From NCBI GenBank assembly GCA_022747635.1, contig JAKTNV010000003.1, positions 14,750,911 through 14,814,910 on the forward strand: DNA of 64,000 bases. The letters are read 5' to 3'. The translations under genes and the position numbers were made by a program. The notes below the pieces were generated by a model. The model was not told where the DNA came from, ran no database searches, and saw only the letters and a program-made list of their open reading frames with translations. Shown in pieces: positions 50,241 to 63,275 of this stretch. Within the stretch, counting starts at the first letter, position 1, and the number at the start of each line of letters is the position of its first letter. The stretch comes from Hetaerina americana (taxonomy: Eukaryota; Arthropoda; Insecta; Odonata; Calopterygidae).

Positions 50241-51704
50241 TCGATTCCGCAGAACTCTACCGTGGAGAGAAGGCATCATCCGTCGGGGAATGGATAATTG
50301 CCATTTGCCAATGAGACCAAAAAGTGGCGACACGGGCAGAGTCCACTTAACGAACAGGTTATATGTTACCGAATGGGTAGATATTTGGTTAGTGGGGCAC
50401 AGAAAAAAATAGGGTAAAAAGGGATGAGGGCACATTTGGGCGTCCCTTTGAGCGTTGGACATAGCCTTATAGATCCCATTATTAATTCCACACGCTCGAT
50501 CAACTGACGATTCGATCGACAGACGCAGCCAATAATTGAATTTTTTCCCGGCTAACCGAAGGATGAGGTCATATCGCTGCCCAAATTCAACCCGGGAAAG
50601 CCCTATGGTATATATATCTGAGTGCACAACACCAATTCTCCGGTTTGGATTCGACCATTTTGGTTGAGCGCGTTACCCTTTGTAAGTGCCAAACCGGGTA
50701 GACATCGATTCGATAAGGAAAGAACACTAACATATCAATGCGTTCCTTGTATTAAAAGACATCACCAGACTCAAACCAATTGATGCAATGCTGCCTGTAG
50801 TCTTTATCGGCCGATATTGAATTGTTCAAGTTATTTGTAGCATTAATGATCCATAATCGCATGTAAACTATTACCCTCCCGAATTCGCATTGCGAGTTTA
50901 GCCTTCACTTCCAGTTTCAGCGTGAGTCTTCGACATTTAAAATCTGTATCGCCACTTCACTTCCAGATGTAATCTTGAAAGACTAGGCAACCAAATTTAA
51001 ACATATTTATTGAAGCTTACAGTGCGATGTATGTAACTTAAAAGTTTCAATAACTTTGCCTGATGAAGAAATTATTCTGAATGGGAAATCCATTACACAA
51101 TCATACTATTTATTAATATACTAAATTGAGCTGAAAATATAGTATAGTTAAACATGGCGTTAAAAATCTGACATGTAAGCCTACTAATGCCATTAATTGA
51201 AAATTAGCCAATTAAATCCAGGTGGTTTAAACGAAGTCAAATAGAATGCCAACTGACGCAAAACTTTGATTAGCTACTGACAATGGAGAAAATCGATCTT
51301 AGTGCTTTGGAATTCTTGGTAGATTCTTGAAATAAATCTTTTTTCATGCTTAATAAGACCATGCTTGAAGCATCGATATTTGGAGGTGGTGTAGCTACTT
51401 AAAGTACTTCGTATATTTGGGTATCCGTAAATGGAACCATCGACACAACTATATTAAAAGTCCATGCCATATAAGCATATCAATCTCCAGCATAGAAAAT
51501 GCCTATTGTGATGAGCTCGATAAATATGCCAATTCAAATTGCGACGTCCACTTAGAAGGAAGCAGTACTTGTACGTCGACACGGATGAACGCATCGCCAA
51601 TACGCATTGGTTCTATCGAAAATGCATCGGATTTTCTGCGAGTTGAATTATGAAGGAGGCATGACTGCTCCGATGGCAACTTCGACGTGATGCACCCAAC
51701 TTCG
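50241..51704. other. Unique sequence, no recognisable gene
   Basis: AT-rich from about 50700 onward. Short frames (for example 51417-51653, plus) show no domain. Confidence 0.4.
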
Positions 51705-51729
51705 CTCTCTCTCTCTTTCTCGCTCACTC

Positions 51730-52060
51730 ACCCAGGAGATGAAGGGTGGAAGAGGAGGTTTGTGTGTGTTGGAGGGTGAGGGGGGTATTTTGGGGACGCG
51801 GCGACGTTTTAAAGAGGGTAAGGTTAGACCGGAGGGGAGTGGGAGGGGGGCACAGGCAGGGATCCGGGCGGGAGGAGAAATCACGGGAAGGGGGCCTCCG
51901 GGGAAGGAGAGGGGAGGTCCGTGAAATGGGACGGAAAGACATAAACGGCGCAAAGGAGCTAGCGATGCGCAGGCAGGCAAACGGATTCCGGGTAGGAAGA
52001 GAGAGCGGGATTAGCGGAAGTGCCTCGAGTGCGGCGGAGGGGGAAGGCAAGCCAGGGAGG
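51730..52060 (+). repeat. Polypurine tract
   Basis: GGAAGAGGAGG, GGGGGTATTTTGGGG and GGGAGGGGGGCACAGG blocks over about 330 bases, preceded by a (CT)n run at 51705-51722 of the opposite purine sense. Confidence 0.6.
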
Positions 52061-52111
52061 CACAAAGGTAAAATATAAATAAAATAATCTGGCTGAATTA
52101 AATAGACCATA

Positions 52112-52388
52112 TTGAGGATGTATAAGCAACGGTAGCTCTTGAAATGTGGGTTTGGAGAGGGATGGAAAAGGGGAAATGGGCAGAAAGGAAAACAAATGAG
52201 GAAATGCAAGGATTTTTGGGAGAAATGAAAAAGAGACAGGAAAGATGAATTCAGAGTATTTTGCTCGGCAATGGGATGTTGAGGCCTGAGGTAGAGGGGA
52301 TAATGATGGGCAGCGAGGAAGGGGAAGGAGTGGGAGAGGCATGTTAGATGGAATGAAGGATGTATTTGAATAGAAGAGGGATTTATTT
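52112..52388 (+). mobile_element. Degenerate LINE 3' fragment, same family as 54600-55806
   Basis: The sequence parallels the C-terminal coding end of the LINE 3 kb to the right: EMW-VWR-MEK-KW-ERKTNEE at about 52141-52205 corresponds to 55528-55590, and LDGMK near 52347 corresponds to 55752. Indels and stops break the frame throughout. Both are in the plus orientation and both stop at the ORF's C-terminal end. It is an older, shorter 5'-truncated insertion. Confidence 0.8.
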
Positions 52389-52945
52389 AAATGTCGGATG
52401 TCAGGTTTTCTTTTGCAAATATAGGCAAGGGAATTGTCGCTGTACCGTCTGAAAGCCTGTGCCCATCCGAAACCTGGCTTAACAACCACTGGATTAACAT
52501 TAACAGTAATAATAAGCCTAAAGGGATATCTGCATTATTTGAATACTAAAACTTCACGTATAGGTAATTTTATGGAGAGACATCGAAGTAATGACGCTGG
52601 CTTAATTTTTTAATTACTTTATTTTGCTGTGTGCGTTGAAATTATTAAAAAAGGATGTCTTTTCGTGGGAGAAACTATATTACTTGTATTTTAGCTCCTA
52701 CGGCAAACTCAACGATCACATTCTGATGAGTCACGACGTATAGTATTAATAGCGTCGTTTTTAAACACTTTGAGGTATTACGGTTTCTCAAAATTATATT
52801 TTTGCATTTTTATTGCTCTTAAATATTTTTAGTCATATAGTTGCGACTTTTCCCTTTAATAATTTCAAATTATAATTTTTCCCTCTTGCAATTGAGTAAA
52901 AACTTGCGTCATTCATGAAGGTATGCTGTCATCGTGTTACGTGTA

Positions 52946-53037
52946 CATGGGTGGTCTGAAAAGTTTCCGGCTCAGAAAAATTTCAGAAAAAATGTCTTTT
53001 ATCTTTGTTAGGTTGGAAACTTTTCAGACCACCCTCG
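52946..53037. mobile_element. 92-bp mariner-type MITE with TA duplication
   Basis: The left end CATGGGTGGTCTGAAAAGTTTCC and the right end GGAAACTTTTCAGACCACCCTCG are inverted repeats of about 23 bases with one or two mismatches, flanked by TA at 52944-52945 and 53038-53039. The CGAGGGTGGTCTGAAAAG terminus is typical of arthropod mariners. Only about 45 bases lie between the arms, so it is non-coding and non-autonomous. Its termini differ from those of the three other mariner relics here, so it belongs to a separate family. Confidence 0.93.
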
Positions 53038-53039
53038 TA

Positions 53040-54514
<1,475 letters not shown>

Positions 54515-54599
54515 CACATATTTACATATATATTTTGTATACTATATATACATTTATTTACGTGCGAAAAACTTTATTTGGTGAAATTTTTTTGCAATG

Positions 54600-55453
54600 C
54601 TTAGCTACAGGGCAATAACTTTGATATCTCACGCAGCTAAAGTTGTTCTTAGGATCATAAACAAAAGGATAGAGAGCAGGGCAAATGATTACTTACGGGA
54701 TGACCAGTTCGGGTTTAGGAAGGGGAGAGGTGCGCGTGATGCCATTTCAGTCATGAGATTATTAATCGAGAGGAATATAAAATACAACCAGAAGGTATTT
54801 GCCTGTTTCGTAGATTTCGAAAAAACGTTTAATGGAGTGAACTGGGAAAAATAATGAGTATATTGCAGAAAATAGGAATAGATTGGAGGGAAAGAAGGCT
54901 AATCCGCAACCTGTACATGTCTCAGACTGCTCAGTTGGGAGTGGGGAACGGGGAGTCCGGATGGGCAGTGTTAGGAAGAGGTGTAAGGCAGGGTTGCCCA
55001 TTATCACCGTTGCTATTCAACCTGTATGCAGAGGAAATGATCAAAGAGGCATGGGAAGAGCTGGAGGTAGGAATGAAAGTGGGGGGGGGGGAATTAGTAA
55101 AATCAGTTAGGTTTGCTGATGACCAAGCTTTAGTTTGTCAGTCAGCCAAGGGGCTGGAATCATTGCTTAGTGAATTGGAAATTCAGTGCGACAGGTATGG
55201 GATGAGAATCAATATTAATAAAACAAAGGTTATGCGATTTTCTAGAAAGAAAAACGCTAAGCTAAACATTAAAATAGGAGAGCAAAAACTAGAGCAGGTA
55301 GAGCAGTTTACGTATCTCGGTAGTGTTTTGGACCAACACGGTCAAAGTAGTAGGGACATAAGGAGAGGAATGGCGCTAGACAAAGAGGCTTTCACAAGGA
55401 GGAGGGAGTTGATGACAGGGACGTCGAGTAAGGATATCAAGAAAAGACTTTGA
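54600..55453 (+). pseudogene. Reverse transcriptase domain with frame breaks
   Basis: The RT fingers and palm are split between two frames: 54600-54854 and 54854-55453. The break falls in a homopolymer A-run, so it could be a genuine mutation or a sequencing indel. The palm motif sequence is otherwise well conserved, including the Y-x-D-D-equivalent FADD. It probably has no function, since the upstream half of ORF2 is missing. Confidence 0.9.
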
Positions 55454-55806
55454 TACGGAGCGTAGCTATGTACGGCGCGGAAACGTGGTCATTGAAGGAG
55501 GATAGACGTAGGCTGGAGGCTTTTGAAATGTGGGTGTGGAGAAGAATGGAAAAGGTGAAATGGACTGAGAGGAAAACAAATGAGGAATTACTTGGTATGG
55601 TGGGCGAAGAGAGGGGTATGTTGGGAGAAATCCTATGGAGGCAGGAAAAGTGGATGAAGGGGGTGTTGACCGGCAGTGGGATGTTGAAGACTGTAATAGA
55701 GGGGAGATTGTTAGGTAAACGAGGAAAGGGAAGGAACAGGATAGGGATGTTGGACGGGATGAAGGGAGGAAGAAAGTACGCAGAGATGAAGAGGGACCTG
55801 ATATAA
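54600..55806 (+). mobile_element. 5'-truncated RTE-like LINE with nearly complete reverse transcriptase
   Basis: Coding begins abruptly at [20 protein letters not shown] (RT block 1-2) and continues through DDQFGFRKGRGARDAI and the VDFEKTFN block. Next come RGVRQGCPLSPLLFNLYAEE and the catalytic ADD motif (RFADDQALV, about 55110-55135). The TYLGS block (about 55312) and the C-terminal YGAETWSL and AFEMWVWRRMEK motifs follow, with a stop at 55806. Two frame breaks exist. One A is missing in the run at 54848-54853, giving tandem stops after NWEK; one indel near 55451 separates the RT from the YGAETW part. The first catalytic Asp block (VDFEK) and the ADD pair are both retained. The endonuclease and start are absent. 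The layout resembles RTE/BovB-type ORF2. It is dead but relatively young. Confidence 0.93.
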
Positions 55807-56028
55807 AGTAGGTTGCTGGATTTTGTGTTTTTTAGGAGTCACAAAATGGTTTATTTAGTAGCTGTGTCGATCCAAAAACCTACCTTAACCTTTAGATTAC
55901 CTTAAAAAATGTATATTTGGTAGAGGTTTTATTGATTTGACTCGGTAGTTCGTCAGCGTCAATCATTTCAAGTTGATACATGGTCAGTTTGCCTACGCCC
56001 GCTTATGATGATGGAAAACTATTTCCTA
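55807..56028 (+). other. Probable LINE 3' UTR and flank
   Basis: This follows the LINE stop without an obvious poly(A) or simple-repeat tail. The limit of the element cannot be set from sequence alone. Confidence 0.3.
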
Positions 56029-56626
56029 TAGGGTGTTTCTTCACATTGAGGGACAGGAAAAAGTAACTAGGGTTTCTGGACCATTTGGGATAATGAAGAG
56101 CCCATTCCATATGGATTTCTTTGGGATACTCACAATAAAGGTTGCTTCTGCAGAACCCACCGCGCACAAACACGTCTCGAGTAATCATTCCGTTACTAGC
56201 GTGTGGCTGACACCATATGTGATTTTGCTTATTTCTAATAGTGCTCTAAACGATAACGATAGAACTTCTTCACATTGCGGGACAGTTCAAATACATATAG
56301 TGCTAGATCTGATCCACAGAGGGGATGAAGAATATTTTCACGAGAAAATCGCAATGTCGCGGAATCTGCCGCACTCATGTAGGAATGTGTCTTGCGCAAT
56401 ATTTCCGTCATCAAATTGCGGGTGGCATCCAATGAAACATTTCGTATTTCTGAACTTCTTTTAGCATTATTTGACGGCCTACTCACAAATATATCTGCGG
56501 TGTGAATGTTTACACATGTAAGAACAGTGACAGGAGTCTCCAATTGTAATTGATTGCCATATCCATTTAAATATTTTTAACCTTAAAACCATCTTTTAGC
56601 TCTACTATAACGAATGACACACCCTG
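56029..56626. mobile_element. Possible short-TIR DNA element (about 600 bp)
   Basis: The left end TA|TAGGGTGTTTCTTCAC and the inverted right end TA|CAGGGTGTGTCATTCG share about 9 of 11 terminal bases and TA flanks. A subterminal motif CTTCACATTGAGGGACAG (56040-56056) recurs as CTTCACATTGCGGGACAG at 56268-56285. Frames of 143 codons (plus) and 102 codons (minus) overlap without recognisable domains. The short, imperfect termini make this tentative. Confidence 0.4.
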
Positions 56627-57334
56627 TATAGATAGCCTCTTATGGCATTACATATGCCCTGACTGACAATTCCATAGACGAAAGTAAAATTACAATGCAC
56701 CATCTATTGTTAACCTCATCGTTGTCGCAGGTGAGCTACAAATATTTTTAATTTCAGTCTACTGCTAATACAGTACTGGATTTAAATCAATAAAAATTGC
56801 ACTACACATACATTACACATTAAGCTAAACATTTGCATAAAACTAAAATATTTCTAAATATATTAAATCAAGAAACTTAAACTTTATCAGGGAACTGAAG
56901 CCGGAAGAAAAGACAATACTGATAACTTTCCTACAATTATTCAAAGGAATGAATAAAATTGTGCATTATCGTCGGATAAATATTCATGGTTGACGGCGAT
57001 TAACATTTCAATCACATGATAATATTATCTCGTTGAATGACATTTATTCTTGTGCCTTATTTTATTAATAATAAATAGCGATTAACAAACATGGAGAAAA
57101 CATAAGATGTAAAAAGATCACGTCAGATGTTTTATAGGGATATTATTATAAAATTTCAATCAATACCTTACGGCTATTCCAAATTCAAAGAGGCATCGTA
57201 AATTATTTCTCCCTCCATCTTCCAGCCACTACATTGCCCTAATATTAGACTGCGAACTTCTTTCTCGCCCCAAGTGAATATTGCTTTACGACTCGGTGAT
57301 ACCCATTCGTCTATATCCCGCTAATGAACGGCGG
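56627..57334. other. AT-rich sequence, no recognisable gene
   Basis: Low-complexity AT-rich stretch with no open frame over 60 codons and no repeat termini seen. Confidence 0.5.
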
Positions 57335-57490
57335 TGAGTGGCCGTAATGGGCAGACGGACCTTTCCACGAGGGCGCCGCCGACTTCGGGGCGGCGTCCGT
57401 CGCCGGCGAGCAAACACCCGATACCCCCCGCCCCCTCATCCGCCATTTAAGAGCGTCTCCGAGCCCCGCCCCCTTCTCCCTCGTCAGCCG
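57335..57490. promoter_or_regulatory. CpG-rich patch
   Basis: GAGGGCGCCGCCGACTTCGG and CGGCGTCCGTCGCCGGCGAG lie in an otherwise AT-rich area. A short (ATCT)n repeat follows at about 57547-57563. It may be a regulatory island. No exon was recognised. Confidence 0.25.
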
Positions 57491-57563
57491 AGGTCACCGG
57501 GATTGTGTGCCCACCGCCAACCCATCCCGCACCGCCACACCCCTGCATCTATCTATCTATCTC

Positions 57564-58626
57564 CCTCCTGGCCGCCGTGATGATGCCTACCGCGAGCAAA
57601 TAAACGAGCATCGATTATCACGTCGGAAGGAGGGAAATAAAAGATCGCAGGTGAGCGTCGAAACTGTTTGCGCAGTACAAGGAGTACGCATGCGAAGGGT
57701 GAGTGCACATTTTCATGCAACGAGAGCAGAAGTTCCACCAAGGCGTGTTACGTTGAAAAAGCAGAGATATTTGAAAACCTTTTAAAAAAAGAAAACACAT
57801 TTTGAAAAGTTTTATATAATTTAAAAAATAATAATGAAACAAAGAAAAATTAAATGTTCACAGGATTATTTCTAACGTGGACTCATATTTGATGCGGCAC
57901 GTTTCATTTCCAAGGAACTCGAGGGCGTGATGATATCGTGAAAATCAGTTTAAATATGTTGGCAAACAAAAATTGATTCCCAGTCAATGAATTGAAAAGT
58001 GCGTTTCTAATGGGTTGAGTTTAAATTTTGTTCATGACTTGATGGAGTAATTAATAAATTGTACGTAATAATCCGTCAGGAGCAGTGATGTTTTTCACGC
58101 ATTTATCAACAGCACTGTAAAATTCAATTTTTGGCTTCATCTCTTTAAGGCTTTCGTCATTTGTTGATCCCTTACGTTAAACTGACCATGGTTTATGATT
58201 TTATGCAGCGATGATTTCGTTTATCTTTATATTTAAGGCGAGTAGTGTATCTGTGAATCCTGAGAGAGTTATGCTTTAATAGCGAGATAAATCGGCTGCA
58301 CATTAATAATTATTTCTGTAATTTTTACAGCACTATTAAAATCTAGAAATAACTAGTTGTTGCATTCATTTAATACAAGTAGAAAGTCAAATAAATGAAT
58401 TTAGTGGCATGGCAATTCATCCAAACTAGTAAGTTACGAGGAATGATATTTATGGCTTTACTTTCCATCTAAGTAGGCGAGGCAGGACGACGAATGAATT
58501 TCATTTGTGATTTTTTTAAAAGTATACATCTGCTGAATTTTACAAAATACGAGTTCAGTTATTGTGAAATTTTCTAGGTGATGCTTCTCGTCCATACGCA
58601 GGAAAACACTTCCAAGCGTCTATATA
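57564..58626. other. AT-rich sequence, no recognisable gene
   Basis: Short frames only, in strongly AT-rich sequence directly left of mariner copy B. Confidence 0.4.
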
Positions 58627-58659
58627 CGAGGGTCATCCGGAAAGTAGTACCCGTTCGTG
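58627..58659 (+). repeat. Left terminal inverted repeat of mariner copy B
   Basis: 33 bases, the exact inverse of 59347-59379. Mariner transposase binding site by family analogy. Confidence 0.97.
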
Positions 58660-58787
58660 CCGCATGAAGTGCTGACGACGCGAGTAGCCGCTGGACGAGG
58701 TCAGATAGCTTCAGTGGCTTGTCTGCCTTCTCTGAGCCAAGTTGCGTGACGCTAGCATTGCCTGTGTTGTTTCTGTGATTGTTTACA

Positions 58788-59105
58788 ATGTTTAAAAAAA
58801 TTGAGAACGCCGCCAGTTGTGAAGTGAGGGCAGTGATTAAATTCCTCAATGCAAGAAACGTTCGCCCATGTGATATTCATCGCCAATTAAAGGAGGTGTA
58901 TGGAGACAATGTAATGGACGAGTCGTCTGTTCGGCGGTGGTGTCGCAACTTCAACATGGGGAGGGGGAACACACACGACGATGAGCGTTCGGGGAGACCG
59001 TCTGTCATTACAGACCAACTGGTGAGCTCAGTTGACGAATTCGTGAGGAACGATCGGCGCGTCACAATTGATGACATCTGTGAGCATTTTCCCAATGTTT
59101 CTTGA
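58788..59105 (+). pseudogene. Mariner transposase DNA-binding region, truncated by a nonsense codon
   Basis: From ATG at 58788 (MFKKIENAASC) the frame encodes about 105 residues of the bipartite helix-turn-helix DNA-binding domain, including the SSVRRWCRNFNM helix and ERSGRPSV linker motif. It ends at TGA (59103-59105) after PNVS, where copy A still has CGA. Beyond the stop, the frame would meet the same internal deletion and the C-terminal KLVTRYDKCLNLLGDYVEK piece (stop near 59280). No catalytic Asp remains. A product, if expressed, would bind termini without cutting. Confidence 0.92.
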
Positions 59106-59346
59106 ACAATTGTTCATGAAATTGTTAAACACCATCTGCATTATGCAAAAATTTGTGCAAGATGGGTCCCTCGCGTATCTCAATGAGCTGGCGGCGAAGG
59201 ACTATGCAGCAGGAATACAGAAACTTGTCACACGTTATGACAAATGCCTTAATTTGCTTGGAGATTATGTTGAGAAGTAGTTTAAAGTATCCTCTTTCAA
59301 ATAAAATTTTTTATGTTTGTTAATATTTACTTTTGTGTCTTTATTT

Positions 59347-59379
59347 CACGAACGGGTACTACTTTCCGGATGACCCTCG
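59347..59379 (-). repeat. Right terminal inverted repeat of mariner copy B
   Basis: 33 bases, the exact inverse of the left terminus and identical to the right end of copy A. Confidence 0.97.
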
Positions 59380-59382
59380 TAC

Positions 59383-59543
<161 letters not shown>

Positions 59544-59687
59544 CAATAATGTAGAAGCACTTATAAGAGCAATATAACATTTGCACGGCACAATAGAACA
59601 CAAAAATAAAATATATAACACGTAAAAAGGCACTCACATTCTAGAAATCTTGAGCTTTCAGCCTTCTCTCGGGTCCTCTTTAGGTCC

Positions 59688-59690
<3 letters not shown>
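59544..59690 (-). repeat. 147-bp unique island between two AT microsatellites, repeat-tail-like
   Basis: On the minus strand it contains CCTAAAGAGGACCCGAGAG and GAAGGCTGAAAGC, motifs reminiscent of 3' tails of Penelope-like or composite repeats. The exact family is not established. Microsatellites at both edges suggest a dispersed repeat with AT-rich ends. Confidence 0.35.
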
Positions 59691-59781
<91 letters not shown>

Positions 59782-59782
59782 G
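59691..59782. repeat. Compound (TA)n-(CA)n-(TA)n microsatellite
   Basis: A TA run to 59734, (CA)n at about 59735-59750, TA to about 59780. It has the same internal order as the compound microsatellite at 59385-59543. Confidence 0.95.
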
Positions 59783-62459
59783 GATAACAAGCCTTCTGAC
59801 TGCTTACCTTTTGGTGCAATAGGTTATGAGAAAGTCTATAGGAAATTAAACCCTCTCTTTAAGGCATATGCGAGTATACTACTGACTCCGAATGACTGAT
59901 GGACAAAACATATTGGCTGTAGCCACTCGTTGGCTCCAGTGGTTGCAATGTGATCTGTATGCCTGTCGATATTTCACTCGAAAGTTTTAGAATCAGCAGT
60001 AATTGTAAACTTCGTCCATCGTAAGCCTTTCCTCTGTTAACAAAAAATTAATTCATTAATTGAATCGATTTGATATTCAATTATATTCAATTATATTCAA
60101 TTATGCACCGTCACCCAATTAGAACAACGCGGAAAAAATTTAAAATGTCGGATGCAAATCTTAGGAAGGAACACGTGTCTTGGCGAAGATCCATGGGAAC
60201 ACAATTGGCTTTCCGAGAGTGAGAAGTTCCAGTATTTCTCAAAAGAAAAGTAATTAAATGGAAATATAGTAGAGATTTCCATTTTATTCAGTTTATTTGG
60301 CAAATTTATTACCCTCGAGACCGTTGAAATATATACGAGTATATTAAATGGGGTGCATCCTTGCTTCTTTTTATCGGTTACAATTAAAAGTGCAAAGTCT
60401 TGCCGTTATGGAAATTCACCAGATGATGGATTTGTCTACGGTTGAATGTTATACGTGAATATTGTATATGATAAATAACCCCAGGGTAAATTAAACAGTA
60501 ACAGGGCATTGCACATCAATGTTTGTCCACGTATTTTCGAAGAAATACAGCAATTGCTATCCATAAGGTTTCATCCTTTGTGCCAGTTAATTTTTCTTGT
60601 AAGCAAAGGGTTGTATCGGAGTTGTAAAAATATTTTATGAGTTGTTACACGATAGGTAATTAATAAACAAAAGTAGAACTCAGAATATGCTTTCATTGGA
60701 GACTTTTGCTGAAATTTGTTCGAAAAATGTCAACATGGATGTAATATACGTGTCTTATTTCAAATATCCCTCAAATTTATACGCAATAGATAACATGAAA
60801 GCTGTTTCCAATTTTATTATTTCCTAATAAAATATACATTTGCGTTAGGAGTTGTGTTCAGTCACTTCTTTCCAGATGCCTCCTCAGATGTCTCTATTAT
60901 ATGTACCATTCAAATTCATTAATTCCGAAGTGATTGGTCATTAGGCCATTCTACATGCAAGGTATGTGGCGTGCAAGGGAATGAGAGATGCGAATGGAGA
61001 ATGAGGAAGACGGCAGTACTTCTTCGCCCATTACGGATTGCGACGAGGGGAAGGGTGAGAGGGAGCGGAGGCGCCGAGATGACGGCCCAGGAGTGGCTGC
61101 CAGCTCAACTCTACCACCCTCGGCAAGGCAAAGTGTGGGGGGGGGGAGGAGGAGGAGGCCGCGGGAGGAGACTGGGGGGGAGGCTGCGAGGGACTGAGGC
61201 GGGAAGGAGTCAGCGGGACGGTCCATGAGGTGTGCTGTTCTGACTACGCATACGTACATGCCTTTATTTAGATCCTTCGATATCTCTGGACTTTTATTCC
61301 ATCACGCGGCCAACTGCTCTCTCACTCATTATTAAGCGCGGCGGAACTTTTTCCCGATCGCCAATCTGTTAAAACCTCAATTGGAATCGTTCCCTCCCTT
61401 CACTTAAAGAGATGGTAAAAAAAAATTCATGGGCGCCTTCACTTACCTCCCATTCGGTCCCTTCGGTCGGCAGGCTTTCAGCGAATGAATTTCTCCTGCT
61501 GCTGGCATAACGACGGTCGTTTTACGACACTTGTATTTATCGGATCCAGAGGTGCGGCGTACCTCAAGACTCGTGAAAGGGTGACCGAAGAAATCCCGCA
61601 ATGTAACAAAATTTTTCAGTAAATGTCTCGCTTGGCTAAGCGAAGTAGCTTAGGTATATTCAATTCTAAAGGACGACCATTTACGTAAAATCGTTGTAAA
61701 CTTTTAACAGAATCCCATTACGACAAAAATACCTGTAGTCACTGGTAGCATAGTGAGTCAAGCTTTGAAAGTACATTCTAAAGGTTTGATTCTCGCCAAA
61801 TAACAGTACGGATAATTAGATTTCAAATAATATTAAACCGCATCATCAACTGTTGATATTGGTAGTAAACATACATACGTGTACGTACCCTTCTTCATAT
61901 CCCTTTTAGAATATAATTTCTCTTAGGAAAATTTAATGGTTATATGCAAAAGATTTTAGGATTGGAAAAGCTAAAAGTTCCAAAATTAAAATAAAACAAA
62001 TAATTTAACAAATGTTCATGCGGTAAAAATACAATCAAATGTTCAATGAATCATCTTAATTCATACTAAGTAACCTATTCCAACGATGTTTAGAGATTCT
62101 TGGGCGTTCGTACGAATTAATCGTTCACTTTTTGCGAATTTAACATTTAACAGCTCATACTTTCCGAAGGGTAAATGCTCTATAATTTACTCCAGACGAA
62201 GATTGGAAAAAGTGTTATCATAATTAATTTTGCAAACAAAATTCGTTAATCACACATTTCAAAAGAATAAAACTTTTGTTAAACGGAAGAATATTATACG
62301 AATAAGCTAGTTTATTAAATTTTTTCTAGCAATTTGAGGTTAATTAGTAGTAGTAGCAGTTTTAGGGGTGGCAACCGGCAGCTGAGGTCATTAGCGTCAT
62401 TAGGGATGAATGGGAAACGAGGAAGAGTGGAGAGAAACCCGGCGTTGGCATTAGCCTAT
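59783..62459. other. Unique sequence, no recognisable gene
   Basis: AT-rich. A short tandem of three ATATTCAATT units lies near 60073-60103. A GC/purine patch at 60980-61220 includes GGGGGGGGGAGGAGGAGGAGG at about 61138-61158. No domains were seen in the frames. Confidence 0.4.
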
Positions 62460-62666
62460 TCTTAACGAAAGGCATCAAGGGATCCGGAGCATAACGTCGG
62501 AATCCGACGTACGGCGTGCTCAATCATATTGCTCCCCAAAAAGCACCTCAAGTAGGGATCGAGATAACGCTGAAAAATATCTGCCGTCTCAAAGATTCGA
62601 ACCGGGGTCCTCTGCGGGGGTAGCCACTGTTGCGTTAGCCACTGCACTACTCCTATTCCCTCGAGG
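62460..62666 (-). mobile_element. tRNA-derived SINE on the minus strand
   Basis: On the minus strand the head GGGAATAGGAGTAGTGCAGTGG contains an A box (plus-strand complement at 62638-62650), and a B box GGTTCGAATCT has its complement at 62593-62603. A non-tRNA body of about 130 bases follows. It is a different SINE from the two at 36.4-36.9 kb. No clear tail or target duplication was found, so the ends are approximate. Confidence 0.65.
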
Positions 62667-62964
62667 CTAATTAACGGAGACAATAATACATTATAACCCT
62701 CAAACTCCCCCGTGAAATACTTGACGGTTGAAAGTAACACAAAAATTAGATCGCTCACATTAAATGAGTAATTTCTAACAATATGCTTTCCATCTCGGTG
62801 GGAAATAATCCAGAAGGATACTCAGTTACAGTAAACGAAGACAAGAATTCTTCCACTGCCACCTTGTCCCCAATGGAGAGGGCGTCGAAAAAAGGAAAAA
62901 TGGGAAAATAATAAGGATTTAATGCGATATTCCAGCTCACTGGGATTCCCAGCTTCGCGCGATC

Positions 62965-63275
62965 GACTCTCTCTCTCCTTCTGTCTTTCTCTCACTTTCT
63001 CCCTCTCCCTTTCTAACCATCTCTCACCCTTGGAAACTGAGAAGCAGACCAACTGCTCGGGCTCCCAGCCTCCGCCGCCCCACGCACGCACCGCCGCACT
63101 CACAAACACACGCACAAAACGACTCCCCATTTCACTCCCACCGTCCAAAGAGAGCCAATTACTCCCTCTTAAACCTTTCTCCTCCTTCTCTACCCTCCCA
63201 CCCCCCACCCATCTCCACTCCTCCACACCCGTTCCTCCACCCCCCCTCCTTCCCGCCCCCTTCTCTCCATCGAAG
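62965..63275 (+). repeat. Polypyrimidine tract
   Basis: It opens with a (CT)n run at about 62968-62985 and continues C-rich to CCACCCCCCCTCCTTCCCGC near 63236-63256. Long opposing frames (224 codons on the minus strand, 118 on the plus) are compositional. Confidence 0.65.

Larger units (their letters stand above)
58627..59379 (+). mobile_element. Internally deleted mariner copy B (753 bp), both termini intact
   Basis: Perfect 33-base inverted repeats (58627-58659 and 59347-59379; termini CGAGGGTCATCC / GGATGACCCTCG) are flanked by TA at 58625-58626 and 59380-59381. A leader, an ATG at 58788 and the N-terminal transposase region follow, then a junction to the C-terminal tail and a 3' UTR with AATAAA (59300). 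A full mariner is about 1.3 kb, so roughly 550 bases covering the DD34D core are missing. The identical missing segment occurs in copy A, so both descend from one deleted progenitor. Intact ends mean it could still be mobilised in trans. Confidence 0.95.
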
